A DNA stretch of 64,000 bases from Chimonanthus salicifolius (Eukaryota > Streptophyta > Magnoliopsida > Laurales > Calycanthaceae). The notes under the pieces were generated by a model that saw only the letters and a program-made list of their open reading frames with translations, did no database searches and was not told where the DNA came from. Positions 12,061 through 22,990 of the stretch are shown in pieces (the stretch's first letter is position 1; every line of letters begins with the position of its first letter). The stretch lies in assembly GCA_013350335.1 (NCBI GenBank), contig CM023536.1, positions 9,568,207 to 9,632,206 on the forward strand, read 5' to 3'. Position numbers and translations under genes: made by a program.

Positions 12061-12184
12061 TCCATGTATCTTCAAAAAAAATTACTTGTAATTTAAAATA
12101 TTTCTTTTTCTTTTTCCTTATTTTCATTGTTACATCATATTACCCGAATAAATGGTTTTAATTTAACCCACGCAATTTTTATTG

Positions 12185-12567
12185 GATATCTGATAGGGCG
12201 AAGGAGTATACATTGGCCATTGTGAGAACAGAATTGTCTCGAATTATGAGTATACTTGGGAGATTGGTTTCACTATCATCCATCAAAACAATATTCCTCA
12301 TGATGAGTCCATGGTAAACTTCTTCTATGACCATCGTGATGCAGTGTACCTTTTTCCAACATTCAAAATTATCTAAAAAGGTAATTATTACTTCATTTCA
12401 TTTCACAACCAATATAATATCAGCCATCGGTTAATCCAAGACATATTTTTTCTCAGTGGCCCTCTTATCGTGATGTTTCTTGAGAAAGAGAATGTGATAG
12501 CGGATTGACTTGCTCTCATTCAACCAACAACTGAGGTAGGAAAAGACAAAGCTTTCTGAGAGAGGTT
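12185..12567 (+). pseudogene. NDPK-like pseudogene, copy B
   Basis: Paralogue of copy A: about 12185-12379 and 12461-12567 keep the KEYTLA start, the GFTII block, and an L-K-S-G-P-L junction whose splice phase is correct here, unlike in copy A. It has its own lesions: a short deletion after the first block, a one-base loss near PTLHN, and a TGA in the segment before LALIQPT. Different lesions in the two copies suggest independent decay after duplication, or that the parent was already damaged. No expression evidence can be drawn from sequence. Confidence 0.55.
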
Positions 12568-13750
12568 ATCTCCTATGTTATTTTATTTTTCTGAGAAACT
12601 CATTCTTTCAAGAAATTTAGTTAATTTTATCCTCTTTATAACATGGATCAAGCTGCATCCTTTACATGCAATTCATGTATTTATACAATCTTGTTGTTTT
12701 CACCCACAACATGACAATACAAACTATTCATCTAAGAGATCTAACTGTGGATGGTCTATGTGGTGCAGTTTCCCATTGATTAGAAAGCATGAAATTTGGA
12801 CCATTGTTTGTAAATGATCATTTTATATCATTAAGAACCAAACTGAATCTGAAAACCTCTTTTACTGGGCATAAAATCTTATGTCATCATGGGCATATGA
12901 CTGAATCTAGTTGAATATGAATCAGTTTTATAGAAAATCCTATTTGCATCTTATTTTCCCCAAATCTGTTTGAAAAAAAAAAAATTGTTTGTTCCTCAAA
13001 TTTCTTACAAGTACTTTTGGGAAAACAGAGAAATCAGTTTGTTACTGGTACTCCTACTTTCCATTGGATTTTCCTGAAACCTACTCTATGAAATCCACAA
13101 TTTCTTGAAGATGGAACACCTCTTAGTTTAGTAGCCCAGATTTACATCTCATAAAGCAAAATATCAGGACAAATCTGCCCGTGTGTTGCTTTTCCCAATT
13201 TCTTGAAACATTTTGGAAATCAATCAGATCTGTCCAGATTGCAGCCAGCATTCAGTCAAGTGACAAATCTGTCCTTCACTTAATAGAAAATTCAACAAAA
13301 TTTAAGTAAAAGGAATGAGATCTTATGTTTCCTGCTGATACTTAAATTGAAAAATCTAGTTTCAAGTTTTGAGGCTCTTCTGTTCTCTAAATCAGTGGAC
13401 AACTTGTTTCTTATCATTTCTCTTGTGTAGCAGATTTCTAAAACTGATATGCCCATGCTTCAGTTTTTCCCAAATTTCCAAAACCTGTTAAGTGCCAAAC
13501 AGAACGTCTTTTGTTCCTACTGCTATCCAGTTCAATCTGTAAACAGTATACTTGAAATTTATTTCTTCTTATTTATGAGAAACTATTTGGGAAGCAAAAC
13601 AAAACTGTTAGAAAAATCAAACTGACCTATGTCCTGTTCATCTTCTAGCAGCAAGGCAGTAAATCTCTGAGTGCATTTTCCATTGAAAAATCCTCCTTCA
13701 AACAACACAATTTCTGATCTACAAATTAACCATTTTGTAAATATTCCAAA

Positions 13751-14850
13751 ATGCGTAGAGACATGGAACCAATTGAGTCTTATCAGCGCACTTCTCATAG
13801 AGTAGAAGGCTCTTCCTCTACTCATCTTGATCCTTGTCAATGGCATGAAGGCTTCTCTTCTAATCCTCAACCTACCATACCCAATCGACCTCTGGAAAGA
13901 CACTTCTCAAGTGATGCATTTGAAAAATCTAAAAGGCTTTTGAAAAGAGAATACATCACTAAACATCATTGCAAAGTTCAATGCCTTGAATCCTTGGCAC
14001 CCAGAATATTCTGAATAAGATAAACTGAGGAAATGTTCTGCATTGGGGTAGGGAAACATTTCCCACACTTGTTAGTGGAATATATGGATCTATCGTTTAT
14101 ACCCCCGAGTTCACTTTCACTGTTAGATTTCTTAGTGGTGAGGAATTCATTGTTTAACCTCATCTCATCTCCTCACTCATTGGTGTCTGTCAAATGGCCT
14201 AAAATCCCTTTCCTTGAGCGTCAAAGATTGGAAAGAAAATAGTTCCCTTATGGCATCCAAACTTCTCCCTGGATACTGCACAACATTCTCTCTTACAACG
14301 TCTATCGTAGAAAAGGAAATATAGGAGATGTCACATCTTACACGGCTCATCTCCTGTATCTAGTTGGGAAAGGAAAACTTATTTGCCTTCCCTCTGTCTT
14401 CTGCAAGGCCATTATCAAGCACTGTGTAATCCAAGAGATTATACCGCTCCCTTTGGCCATGTTATGTCTCAACTAGCCAAAACCTTGGCATTTCTCCACC
14501 TTCTGATGAGCGACCCCATACTATTCCTCCTTTTGATGAATCTACGCTAAAGAAAATGGGTCTAATTTCTTCTGAAGAGAACCCTCATCAAGAAGTAGAA
14601 GAAGAATTGACACAATCTGTAGATGATGAAGATGTTCCTCATCCTCACACCCCTCAGTCTCACTCAGACGGAGTCTGGACAAACTCTTTCATGAAATATC
14701 TGAGATGCATAGTAATCAAGAAAGGATAAGTCAAGCACATGAAAGATTGGATCACAGATGTGATAGAGTAGGTATCCAAAATGATAACAACTTAAATGAA
14801 TGTGAAGAAAACGTTGAAGCATCTCACATCTTGCCAAAACTCAGATGACT
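13751..14850 (+). pseudogene. Broken retroelement-type ORF (putative plant transposon protein domain)
   Basis: Several short open stretches in different frames read together like the gag-like 'putative plant transposon protein' found in plant LTR-type elements. Recognisable phrases are FPYGIQTSPWILHNILSYN, then YLVGKGKLICLPSVFCKAII at about 14243-14430, then PFGHVMSQLAKTLG and FDESTLKKMGL at about 14450-14570, ending in an acidic stretch EEVEEELTQSVDDEDVPH-like. Frame changes and stops occur at about 14012 and 14240. The protein's function is unknown; it is usually found in transposable-element bodies. The copia element at 15150 lies just downstream and may have inserted into the same older element. 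Assignment is from recalled family pattern. Confidence 0.5.
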
Positions 14851-15149
14851 GAGAAGTGATAGATCAAAGGATCTTTTTGGTTGAATACTTTTTGGATAGT
14901 TGACCTATCTTTGGTCAAATTTTGGGATAAAAACTTTAATGGATTTATGTAACTCTTTATGGTTGTATGATTAATGCACACATAACTCTTTATTATCAAC
15001 CTTATATATGATATTTGCTAATTGTTGATGCATACTTGATTATCTCAAATTCTTAATTCTATATCCATGCTTGGCAATTACTTATAACGTTCATTATGAT
15101 ATGCTCCATGACTTATTTATGCAACTGCTTAAAAATGGAAGTATGATGT

Positions 15150-15283
15150 TATTAGAATCCAATAAACCTTAATTGTCATTTCATAAGATAGAGTTATATA
15201 TATATGGAAAACCCTAACTAAAGGATAAGAAAAGTACTAAACTACCCTTATACTCAATAAGAGGAAGGTAATACAATCAAACA
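15150..15283 (-). repeat. Copia 3' LTR
   Basis: 134 bp, about 98% identical to the copy at 20324-20457. The upstream polypurine tract on the minus strand reads GAGTGAGGGCAGG. Confidence 0.9.
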
Positions 15284-15304
15284 CCTGCCCTCACTCACGA
15301 TGGT

Positions 15305-18300
15305 ACAGAGTTAAACATCGAGAGTTTGCTAAGAAGAAATTGAAAGCGCGCAATGGTATGAGACTTCGTGAAGAAGTCAGCAAGTTGCAATGCAGAAGGA
15401 ACAAAGGGAAGTGAAATCGTGCCAAGCTGAAGATGATGGCGCACGAAGTGGCAGTCCAACTCAATATGCTTAGTACACTCATGAAACAATGAATTATGTG
15501 CTATTTGAATAGCACTTATTATCACAATACATGGATGTGGGAGCAGAGAGAGAGACACCCATATCTGTAAGTAACCAACGAAGCCAAACTATCTCAGCTG
15601 TGGTAGAGGCCATTGGACGATACTTTGCTTCAGCAGATGAACGAGCAACAACATCTTGCTTTTTACTTTTCCAGGAAATGAGAGAGTCACCAAGGAACAC
15701 ACAGAAGCCAGTAGTAGATTTGCGATCAGAAGGATCACCTGCCCAACCAGCATCAGAAAAAACGCGTAGCTCCAAGGTAGACCCGGAAGAAAGAAGTAAA
15801 CTCTGATATAAAGTGCCACGAAGATACTGCAAAATACGAACAACTGCTGCCCAATGAATAGTGGTCGGTGATGAGACAAACTGACTCACAATATGAACAT
15901 CATATGCAATGTCAGGACGTGTAATGGTGAGATAAACCAAACTTCCCACTATAGTGCGATACAGCGTAGAATCTGCCAAAGGCACACCATCAGAGGAAGT
16001 ATAATGAACATTGAGCTCTAGAGGTGTCTCAACTGGTCTAGTGTTAGTAATCCGAGCTCTGCGAAGAACATTTGCAGCATACTTGGATTGAGAGAGAAGA
16101 TAGCCTTTGGGAGATGATGTAACTTCTATCCCAAGAAAGTATCTCAATGCCCCCAAGTCTTTCATATCAAAATGGCTTTGTAACTGTAGTTTCAACTGGG
16201 TAATACCATCAAGATCATCACCAGTCAAGATCATGTCATCAACGTACAAAAGGTTAGGAGAATACGACCAGCAGAGGTGGAACGCACAAAGAGAGCGGAG
16301 TCATGAGCACTGGAGTGAAAACCAAGAGAATCAATCACTGTAGAGAACTTATCAAACCAAGCACGAGGTGCCTGTTTGAGACCATATAACGCCTTTCGAA
16401 GCAGACAAACATCCCCATGACGATGAGCAACACCTGGAGGAGGAACCATGTAGACTTCTTCAGAGAGGTCACCATTTAGAAATGCATTTTTAACATCCAT
16501 CTGCGACAAATACCATTGATGAATAAAAACAACTGCAAGTAAAGTGCGAACAGATGTCATTTTAGCAACATGAGCAAAAGTCTCCTCATAGTCAATACCA
16601 TATTCCTAAGCAAAACCCTTAGCAACCAATCGGGCCTTATATCGCTTAATTGATCCATCAGATTTGGTCTTAATCTTGAGACCCATTTGCAACCAATGGC
16701 CCGTTTGTCTGGAGGAAGAGCAACCATCTCCCATGTACTTGTTTTGTGCAATGCAGAACGTTTTTCATCCATAGCCTGTTGCCAAAGTGGATCACAACTA
16801 GCCTTCTTATAGAAGGTGGGTTCAGAGAGAGTATGAATGGAAGTGAGAAACGAAGAAAAAGAAGAAGAATAACAAGAATAACCAAAATCATCAAAGGAAT
16901 AATCAAAACGAGTAGGAGGCTTACGAACTCGTGAAGGATAACGTGAAGTAGCAAGATCCACATCAGCAGAGGGCGATGGAGACGCAGCAGTAGGAGATGG
17001 AGGATTAATATCTGTAGATGACGATTCTTCAACAGGAGTAACATAGTTAGGGAATGCAGGCACAGGAGTAGACACAGATATATCATCAATATTAGAGAAA
17101 GGGTCAACAAAGACTAGATCGGATGTAGTAAAAATGCGAGAATGAGAAGGAACAGAAAAAAAAGGAATATGCTCAAGAAACACAACATGACGTGAGACAT
17201 ACAACCGCTGTGCACTGGGGTCATAACAACGATATCCCTTTTGACCCTCACCAAAACTAAGAAAAACACACATGGCAGACTTGGTAGATAATTTTGTGTG
17301 CTCACATGTAGGACGAAGCACAAAACAAGTACAACAAAAAACTTTCAATGAGAAATAATCTGAAAGTTTATCATATAAACGTTCAAATGGAGATTTACCA
17401 AAAGTGAGAGCAGAAGGAATGCGGTTAATCACATGAGTGGCGGTGAGAACCGCTTCTCCTCAAAAGAGGCTAGGAACACTAGCAGAGAGTAACATAGATC
17501 GAGCAGTTTCAATAATGTGCCTATGTTTTCTCTCCGTAACTCCATTCTGCTGAGGAGTGTCAGTGCAAGAGGACTGATGAACAGTCCCATCCAAGGCAAG
17601 TAAATCTGAAAATTTGCCAAAGGCGTATTCACCACCTAAATCACAGCGAAAGCATTTAATAGTAGCAGAAAACTAAGTACGAATAAGGGCCCGGAAAGTT
17701 TGAAAAATCGTAAAGAATTCAGAACGACGTTTCATCAAGTAAATCCAACAAAATCGAGAATAATCATCAATAAACGATACATAATATCGAGATCCCCCTT
17801 TTGTAGCAATAGGGGCTGATCCCCAAACATCAGAATGAATTAAATCAAAAGGAGTAAGAGAAATAGATGAACTTTTATTAAAAGGTAAGGTAGAAAACTT
17901 TGCCAGTTTACAGCCACTGCAATAAAAAATATCAAAACTAGGTAAATTGCCTAAAACACCAGTGGAAGCTAAATACTTTAAACGGGAACTAGAAACATGT
18001 CCAAGCCTAGAATGCCATAAATAAAATGTAGATGAGGTGGAACTCAAACGAAAAGATGACAAATCTACTGAAGAGGCAGCGACATCAGGAACACAAAGCT
18101 GCTCTAACACATATAATCCTCCTTCTCTACGGCCGGTCCCAATCAGCCTCTTGGAATGAGGATCATGCACAAAGCACGAAGTGGGAGAAAAATTAACAAG
18201 ATATCCAGAATCACATAATTGACTTATAGAAATCAAGTTCAAGGTGAGATGAGGTATGCAATAAATGTCAGAACCCACTCCTGCCAATGGCAAAGAGGCA

Positions 18301-19448
18301 CCATTAGCAGTTAACACAGAAGCAGAGGAGGAAGAAGGAGATAAAGAAGTAAACAGAGAAATATCATGAGTCATGTGATGAGTAGCGCCTGAGTCAAAAA
18401 CCCAGGTGGAATGTGATATACCTGAAGAAGCTGAATGAGGCAAACCTATAGAGGGACAAACAGTAGAAAATGCATTAGGCTTTTGAGTAGAAAGAAATTT
18501 CTGCAATTGCTCAGCAACAGTGGACAAGGACGTAGTCGAAGATGTTGCCTCATGCCGAGATGAAGGAGTCGAAGATGATGCCTCATGCCTAGAGGGAACA
18601 ACAGTTCCTGTGCGATGTTGTCTGGGTATGGACACTTGTTGTTGCTGTCGTTTAAGTAACACCGGACATTGGGCCTTCCAGTGGCCCTTTTGTTTACAAT
18701 AGCTGCAATCATCAAGAGCAATGTTCCCACCTTGGCGCTGTCGAGACTGAGAGGTAGAAAAAGGCTTGGATTGCACAGCAAAAACAGTCTGAGTAGGCAT
18801 AGAGAGAAGACCATTGCTTGAATGGGTTTTGAAGCGAACTTCTTCTGCTAAGAGTTCGTGAACAACAGAATCAACTGAGGGAAGGGGACTGCGATGAAGA
18901 ATAGATCCACGGAGAGCTTCAAAGTCATCACGGAGAGCGGACAAGAATTGAACAAGTCTCCCTTCTTCCCTATAAGTACAATAAAGTGCAATGGAACTAA
19001 GTCCTGCAGGTTCAGTTAGTGCAAGCTGATCCCAAAAGGCAGTCATAAGTGAGTAGAATTGTTGAATACTCATATCCTCCTGCCTAGCCACATGAAAATC
19101 ATTCTCTATTTGGTAGCTCTTAGCGAAATTAGACTGCTTATATAACCGTTCCAAATGATCCCAAATTTCTTGGGCTGTAGAAAACTTGACAAGTTGCATA
19201 CCAATGGAGAGTTCAACTGAGTTATTGATCTAAGTAATAATTTTTGAATTATTGGTGGTCCAAGAAACCAATGATTGTGCATAATCTGTTGCCTTTTTGC
19301 CTGTAGGAATGACAAGGGTTCCAGAAACATAGCCCCACATATTCTTACCAGTCAAAAAATTCCGCATGACATAAGCCCAATAAGTATAGTTACTATCATT
19401 CAATTTGACACTGATAGCTTGAAGAGAATCATCACGTTCACCCGCCAT
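15305..19448 (-). pseudogene. Copia gag-pol, disrupted
   Basis: Starts at ATG 19448 (MAGERDDSLQAISVKLNDSN). Visible in order: gag; a CCHC zinc knuckle (CSYCKQKGHWKAQCP, about 18690); protease with WVFDSGATHHMTHD (about 18390); integrase with HSRLGH and the DLIHSDVWG/FIDDYSRFCW core (about 17750-18020); RT with MDVKNAFLNGDL (about 16480) and YVDDMILTGDD (about 16230); RNase H with SDAGWAGDPSDRKST (about 15750) and YCDNK. Breaks: in-frame stops near 19230, 17670 and 17460 (FWGEA-type Trp codon read as TGA); a frameshift plus a stop near 16610-16680; frameshifts near 16250 and 15510. It cannot yield a full polyprotein, yet the LTRs are nearly identical, so the RNA may have been copied by enzymes supplied in trans. 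I did not assign a clade. Confidence 0.92.
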
Positions 19449-20310
19449 TACGTCAGAAAATCAGTGCTGTCAAGAAGGTAATACAAGCAAGCGGCTCAAG
19501 GACCACGAGCAGTCCAAAGGTGACAAACCAGCGCGCAGCAAGGAAGTCCCGCGGAAGTGACAAACAAATGGGTTGCATATCGGACCGTGCAGATCGGAGG
19601 CACGACAATGGCGGATCGGAAACGGGCTGGATGCAGGTCAGAGGCGATGCAAAGTCGGCCGTGCAAAGAAGGCGAGATGCAGTCGGCTGGGATCTCAGAT
19701 CGGAAGTAGGGGAAGGCAGTAGGCGGGAGATCGGAGGCATTGCAAGTGGCAGATCGGAGACACGGCAGGAGGCGACAGAAGCAAGAGCAGCCGTGCAGAT
19801 TTCAGTCGATCGCTGGCGACAGCAGCAAGGGACAACAGTCCGGCAAACAGAGAACGAGGGCACCGTTGGGGAGGCAACCAGGACGGACGGCAGTCAGATC
19901 GAGAACAGCAAGATCGCAGGGATGAGTTTCTTCGGCGAGCAGAGATCTGATGTGGGCGAAAAGATCTGATTTTGGGCGAGAGTTCTTCTGCGAGCAAAGA
20001 TCTGATTTGGCCCGAAAAAAAAAAATTTAATTTGGGCGAGATGGGCATGCAGATCTCGATTTCGCAAGGTGGAGGAGTGAAGACTGCAAATTTGCCCGTC
20101 TTGTGGCCGAAAACTACCGGCGAGCAAAGAGAAGAGGCAGCAAAAGGCAGTGGGCGGCGATGACAACAGGTCGGGCGATGCAAGAAGAGATACGAAAATC
20201 GAAATCGAAAACCCAAATAAAAAAGTGTTGCTATGAAGATCCGATCGAAAAACAAAGGGAAGAATCGTAGGCTTCTCTGATGGCCATCTCTGTCCCAAGA
20301 AAAACCTTAA
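19449..20310 (-). other. Copia untranslated leader
   Basis: An 860-bp segment between the primer-binding site and the gag start, clearly more GC-rich than its surroundings. It has repeated words such as AGATCTGAT..GGGCGA and GATCGGAGGC. Long open frames on both strands (up to 186 codons) result from the GC bias and repeats and resemble nothing I recognise. Packaging and dimerisation signals would be expected here by analogy. Confidence 0.7.
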
Positions 20311-20323
20311 GCTCTTGATACCA
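20311..20323 (-). promoter_or_regulatory. Copia primer-binding site
   Basis: The minus strand reads TGGTATCAAGAGC immediately next to the 5' LTR, close to the initiator tRNA-Met complement TGGTATCAGAGC. Confidence 0.85.
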
Positions 20324-20457
20324 TATTAGAATCCAATAAACCTTAATTGTCATTTCATAAGATAGAGTTATATATACATGGAAAACCCTAACTAAAGGAT
20401 AAGAAAAGTACTAAACTACCCTTATACTCAATAAGAGGAAGGTAATACAATCTAACA
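20324..20457 (-). repeat. Copia 5' LTR
   Basis: 134 bp; would contain the promoter and R region. Pair of the LTR at 15150-15283. Confidence 0.9.
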
Positions 20458-22990
20458 GATGTAAGAAGGAGATATGGAATATTTTGGATGAATGCTTGCT
20501 TCATCACTGTTATGATTAAAAATGTTTACATATAAATCAAGGGAAAACTATATTGCTCTGATAGTAACCGGATGATTGGTAGATTTCTGATAAACAAGTC
20601 AACAATGGTGTTGTAATGACTTGATCCGAGATCACAAAACGAGGAGATTTTTGCCTAAAAATCTAGGGATTGAAGAGATTGAAGTAATTCTTCCACTTCT
20701 TTCCTTCAAAAATTTTATTTGATTAAGATATTGAAGTTTTAAATAAACTCTCTAACTTCTGTGAAAAATTAGAAATGGACTTTAAACTGTTGTGTTTCTT
20801 CTTCTTCCTTTTTATCCTTCATTTTCCTAAATTTTTTGGAGAGATTAGATCTCAATGGATTTTAAAGAAAAATTAATTTTGTTTTATCCTTGATGTTTCA
20901 AATTGATTTTCCAGAACCTGTATAAGGTTAGATTTAAGAGATGGGTATGAGAAGCCCATCATTTCTGACTTCTCCTCTCTGATTCGTCTCTTTCTCCATT
21001 TTTTGCAGTTCCTGCAACTGCTACAGTAAAGTATACAGTGTGCTATAGTGTTATACAGAAACGCTACAATACCCGAATGGCTGTTTGATTTTATTTGCCT
21101 TAATTTCAGTTTAAAAATAGCTTATGGTTTGATTTCCATTTAATACTTTAAGTTTTTTTTAAATGTCTTTTTCTATTGTTGTATACATTAAAGGTCGTTC
21201 CACCGCTTGGGTTTTTGTTTAAAGGTATTACTTATTTTATTATGAAATTTACTAGATTATGTATTTTAATCTAAGTTGATTTTAGGTATTCTATCTAAGT
21301 TGATTTTAATTAAACATTTTTAGATATTTGATATGTTGTTTATTTTATTAGTTGATCAAAGAATATTTATTTTAAATAACATAGATGATATTGGGTTTTA
21401 ATTAAAAACCTATTCTAATGATGAAAATCAGTTTTGGAAATTTTTAATACTATACTCTATGTAATTAAAATTAGCAGATTTGAGATTTTGAGTTTAAATT
21501 AATGGTTCACTTGTGCATTTAAGTTAGTTTAAAAATATAAAATATCTTATTGACCTTGTTGTGGGTTAAATGAATTATAATTTATTTTAGTTATTCAATT
21601 ATTTTTTAAGATTATGTAAGATATTATTTTAAATATGTACTCAGATGCTGTAGGCCACTTTTAGGTGGTGCACGTTGGGCACCTTAATACTCAATGCATC
21701 ACTTATCTCTTTTCACTTTGAGTTTTTATTAAGATTTGATTTAATAGTTCGTGTTTCTTTGGGTTTTTAATCACTAATTCATATATATAATATGTATTAG
21801 TTTAACATATATATTATTTGCTTATCTCTGTTTCAATTGAGATTATACATTTAATTTGTTTATGAAATTAAATCAAACCATTAGGTGATATTAAATAGTT
21901 GTAATTGAAAATTTAGGTTAATCAATTAGTTATTTAATTATTTATGCTGAGATTTTAACACTTTTTGATATATGTAGTATTTGAAAAATTAACCTATTTA
22001 ACTAAATAGTTTTGTTTATTTAAAATCCATTTGTTAGTTGTAAGATCTAAATACATGGTTTTTAAATAATAATAATAAAACTATTTTGATGTTGGGTTGT
22101 TGAATTTTACGAAAAGTATTTTAATAAGTTTAATTAAGACATATTTTTAAAGTTTTAAAAAATTAGAGATTAAATCATAGTTTAAAATAAGAAATAATTT
22201 TAAAACCTAAAATTGGTCTAATTAAATTAATTTTAAAAGAGAATAAATTAAAAAAGTAAACAAGCTTTGTAAAGAGATGCTCAGGTGATCACTTATATAA
22301 AGGTTTTGGCAGATAGATTTATATATATATATAGAGACACCTCAATAAACAGTAACAAGAATAGAGTTAGAGTCAAATTGTATATCTCATCATTTTTTAT
22401 GAAAGAATCTTATAAGAATAAATTATTCAGTTGCAGTTGAAATCAATGGTGTTTTTTTCTAGTGATATAAATATTTAAATAACAGATCAATTTGGGTTGA
22501 GTTGCCCCCACCCACTCAGATTAAATTACCTCTTTTATTTAAGTTTATGACTTTAAATTTAGGGATAAAAAAATAATCTAAGAAAATGAAATTTTGAGAG
22601 CTTTAAAATATGACATGATCAATTTGAGTAACGTGATTTTGATGGATGGCATATTGAAGAAAAGTTCATTTCAATGGATTTATTATTACTCTATTTGGTG
22701 GACTCCACGCTTAGGTATACAATATAATATAAGGGTGCAATATAGGCGACTGATTTAGAGCCAAATCTTAGCCCACACTTATTTAATTCCGGTCACTAGT
22801 TTTCAACTCAACCCATATTTTGGCCTCCTCCCACCTGTCCATCGCGCAATCCATTTTTAATGTGGGTCGGGTAAAGTCGGGTCATGGGTCAAGCCATATT
22901 ATTATGTAGATAATTTGGTTTGTATATATTGTATTGATATACTTCAAATATGTGTAAAAACAAATCTTTACCATTAAAACATCATCATCT
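20458..22990. other. AT-rich non-coding DNA
   Basis: No coding segment recognised. The part at 20780-21080 (T/C-rich, then CTGCTACAGTAAAGTATACAG and similar words) resembles the promoter/U3 part of large plant LTRs, so it may be a decayed LTR interrupted by the copia insertion. The rest is AT-rich, with a short (TA)n near 22318. Confidence 0.4.

Larger units (their letters stand above)
9960..13556 (+). repeat. Tandem direct duplication (~1.6-kb units)
   Basis: Unit A (about 9960-11575) and unit B (about 11580-13556) match along almost their whole length in the same orientation, starting at the shared phrase AGAAAAAAATTC just before the MITE target site. Differences are a long (AT)n tract at about 10950-11003 only in A, and a 442-bp MITE only in B. 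Scattered substitutions and short indels separate the rest. Each unit carries one broken NDPK-like gene copy. Confidence 0.85.
15150..20457 (-). mobile_element. Ty1-copia LTR retrotransposon, complete but defective
   Basis: A 5308-bp element flanked by exact 5-bp duplications GATGT at 15145-15149 and 20458-20462. It has two 134-bp LTRs, at 15150-15283 (3' LTR) and 20324-20457 (5' LTR). They differ at about two positions, so insertion is recent. On the minus strand the LTR begins TGTTAG and ends CTAATA. A primer-binding site like TGGTATCAAGAGC (20311-20323) directly follows the 5' LTR, fitting priming by initiator tRNA-Met. Domain order gag, protease, integrase, RT, RNase H is the Ty1-copia order. 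The coding region carries several stops and frameshifts. Confidence 0.95.

Noticed and set aside
13583..13903. 106-codon minus-strand ORF (EIVLFEGGFFNGKCTQRFT region)
   Set aside because: Looks protein-like in part but overlaps the plus-strand retroelement-type ORF and matches no family I can name.
19453..20298. Several long open frames (up to 186 codons) on both strands
   Set aside because: They lie in the GC-rich untranslated leader of the copia element, have low-complexity repeated composition and match no family; overlapping frames on both strands are expected from the base bias.
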